Assembly (NCBI RefSeq): GCF_001679785.1
Contig: NZ_CP016286.1
Span: forward strand, 620,001 to 684,000
From: Rhizobium leguminosarum
GTDB lineage: Bacteria > Pseudomonadota > Alphaproteobacteria > Rhizobiales > Rhizobiaceae
Length of the DNA: 64,000 nt
Direction of reading: 5' to 3'
Numbering within the stretch: position 1 is the stretch's first letter; every line of letters begins with the position of its first letter. This document shows positions 63,020 to 64,000 of the stretch, in pieces. Position numbers and translations under genes: made by a program. The notes below the pieces were generated by a model, which saw nothing but the letters and a program-made list of their open reading frames with translations, was not told the origin of the DNA and did not search any database.

Positions 63020-63664
63020 ATGATGATGATGTTCGACTATTCGTTTGCGCACTGGCTTGCATTTCTGTCGGCGGCGGTTTTGCTCAACCTCTCGCCTGGA
63101 CCCGATATCGCCTTCATCCTCGGTCACACGATGAGAAGCGGAAAACGTGCCGGTTTTTCCGCGCTGTTCGGCGTCTGGTCCGGCGCCTGCCTGCATGTGC
63201 TGATGGCTGCACTCGGTCTGTCGGCCATCCTTGCCGCTTCCGCCGTCGCCTTCTCCACGGTCAAATGGATCGGCGCCGCCTATCTCGTCTGGCTCGGCAT
63301 TCAGGCTTTGCGCTCCGGTGGCGGCGATGACCTGATAAAGGCTGCCGGTGAAAAATTGCCGGTTGCAAGAATCTATCGGCAGGGAATTCTGGTGTCGCTG
63401 CTCAATCCGAAAGTGGCGATATTCTTCCTGGCCTTCCTGCCGCAATTCGTCGTCGAAGGGGCAGGGCCGGCATGGGCGCAGCTCATGCTGCATGGCGGGC
63501 TTATCATCGTCGTCGCCGCCTTCATCGAACCGCCGCTGGTCCTTCTCGGCGGGCGCCTTGCGGATGCAATCAGGCACAATCAAAAAGTCGGCCTCTGGCT
63601 CGATCGCGGCCTCGGTGCGCTTTTCGTGGCGCTCGGTGTCCGTCTCGCCCTCAGCAGCCGCTGA
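63020..63664 (+). CDS. LysE/RhtB-family amino-acid exporter
   Basis: The 214-residue membrane protein has six helices. It shows the family motif LNLSPGPDIAFILGHTMRSGKRAG near the N-terminus and SLLNPKVAIFFLAFLPQFV in the middle. Such proteins export amino acids or related small compounds; the substrate cannot be told. A cluster of four ATG codons begins the gene and the exact start is uncertain. It is transcribed against alr and radA and splits the usual alr-radA order. Confidence 0.88.
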   Translation: MMMMFDYSFAHWLAFLSAAVLLNLSPGPDIAFILGHTMRSGKRAGFSALFGVWSGACLHVLMAALGLSAILAASAVAFSTVKWIGAAYLVWLGIQALRSGGGDDLIKAAGEKLPVARIYRQGILVSLLNPKVAIFFLAFLPQFVVEGAGPAWAQLMLHGGLIIVVAAFIEPPLVLLGGRLADAIRHNQKVGLWLDRGLGALFVALGVRLALSSR

Positions 63665-63675
63665 ATAGAAGATCG

Positions 63676-64000
63676 CTATTCTTCGGCCACGTAGCGCCGC
63701 TCGTGGCGCAGCCCCATGCTGGTCAGAATCTCGTATCCGATCGTGCCGGATGTCCGCGCCACATCGTCGACCGGCAGGTTCTTTCCAAACAGCTCGACAT
63801 AATCCCCGGCGCGCACGGCGTTGTCAGGCAGGTCGGTGATATCGAAGATCGTCAGGTCCATGGTGATCCGGCCGGCAACCGGGACCTTCTGTCCGGCGAT
63901 GAAGCCTTGCCCGCCTTGCGGCACCACCTGGCGCAACGGCACACCGCCGCTCGACTGACTGCGCATGTAGCCGTCAGCATAGCCGGCCGAGGCGATCGCC
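63676..64000 (-). CDS. alr: Alanine racemase, C-terminal part, cut by the window edge
   Basis: The frame runs in from the right edge with AIASAGYADGYMRSQSSG and continues to GQKVPVAGRITMDLTIFDIT and the end at 63676, giving 107 complete residues. GYADG, and GRITMD with the methionine-aspartate after a catalytic cysteine-like loop, are the hallmarks of the C-terminal domain of PLP-dependent alanine racemase, which provides D-alanine for the wall. The N-terminal barrel with the PLP lysine lies outside the window. It precedes radA in the same direction with the LysE gene in between. Confidence 0.9.
   Translation of the reverse strand, partial: AIASAGYADGYMRSQSSGGVPLRQVVPQGGQGFIAGQKVPVAGRITMDLTIFDITDLPDNAVRAGDYVELFGKNLPVDDVARTSGTIGYEILTSMGLRHERRYVAEE

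Overview
The window looks like the chromosome of a Rhizobium of the R. leguminosarum/R. etli type. The evidence is a RopA-type porin, the rhizobial inositol gene order iolR-iolC-iolD-iolE-iolB with a divergent iolY-like gene, a single long Rsh protein, the order cysS/purF/cvpA/radA/alr, RIME-like elements and several families of short palindromic repeats. Codon use is GC-rich and uniform. The clear newcomers are two insertion sequences: an intact IS630-type element beside a serine tRNA gene and a frameshifted IS110-type transposase.

Layout. 1-500: the start of an AraC-type regulator and a small DUF1127 gene whose ribosome binding site lies in a perfect hairpin. 0.58-8.9 kb: myo-inositol catabolism; IolE, IolD, IolB and an IolC kinase fused to an aldolase-like domain convert scyllo-inosose towards C3 units, under the RpiR-type repressor IolR. 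9-13.6 kb: an FAD ferredoxin reductase, tRNA-Ser(GCU), the IS630 element (1478 bp) and the major porin. 13.7-18.4 kb: an alpha/beta hydrolase, a soluble lytic transglycosylase, dapA and smpB. 18.6-28.8 kb: an information-processing and stress block: a NYN-domain protein, rpoZ, rsh, DUF3563, DUF2062, acpS, lepB, rnc, era, a Crp/Fnr regulator, a lone receiver protein and recO.

28.9-41.7 kb: mostly single-gene functions. These are an aldo/keto reductase, a MOSC protein, an HD hydrolase, a PAS-GGDEF-EAL protein, an EF-hand protein, sodC with a good general-stress (EcfG-type) promoter, a MscS channel, a coupled ygfZ/HD/phosphatase operon, two unknown envelope proteins, a Nudix hydrolase, a YnfA-type membrane protein, a SRAP protein and a 48-residue protein I identified by its ribosome binding site. 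42.4-43.5 kb: the broken IS110 transposase. 43.6-51.3 kb: phospholipid synthesis (psd, pssA), an Atm1-type ABC exporter, a LysM protein built from mirrored duplications, a LOG-family enzyme and RarD.

51.5-64 kb: citramalate synthase, a RIME element, a translationally coupled operon cysS-GFA-GFA-GFA-pip, a GH25 lysozyme, a short-chain dehydrogenase, purF, cvpA, radA, a LysE exporter and the 3' part of alr. The most interesting signals are the sequestered ribosome binding site of the DUF1127 gene, the LexA-like passenger of the IS630 element, the EcfG promoter of sodC, the mirrored LysM protein, the three tandem GFA paralogues, and the dispersed palindromes placed at transcription-unit borders and inside the iol and psd-pssA operons.
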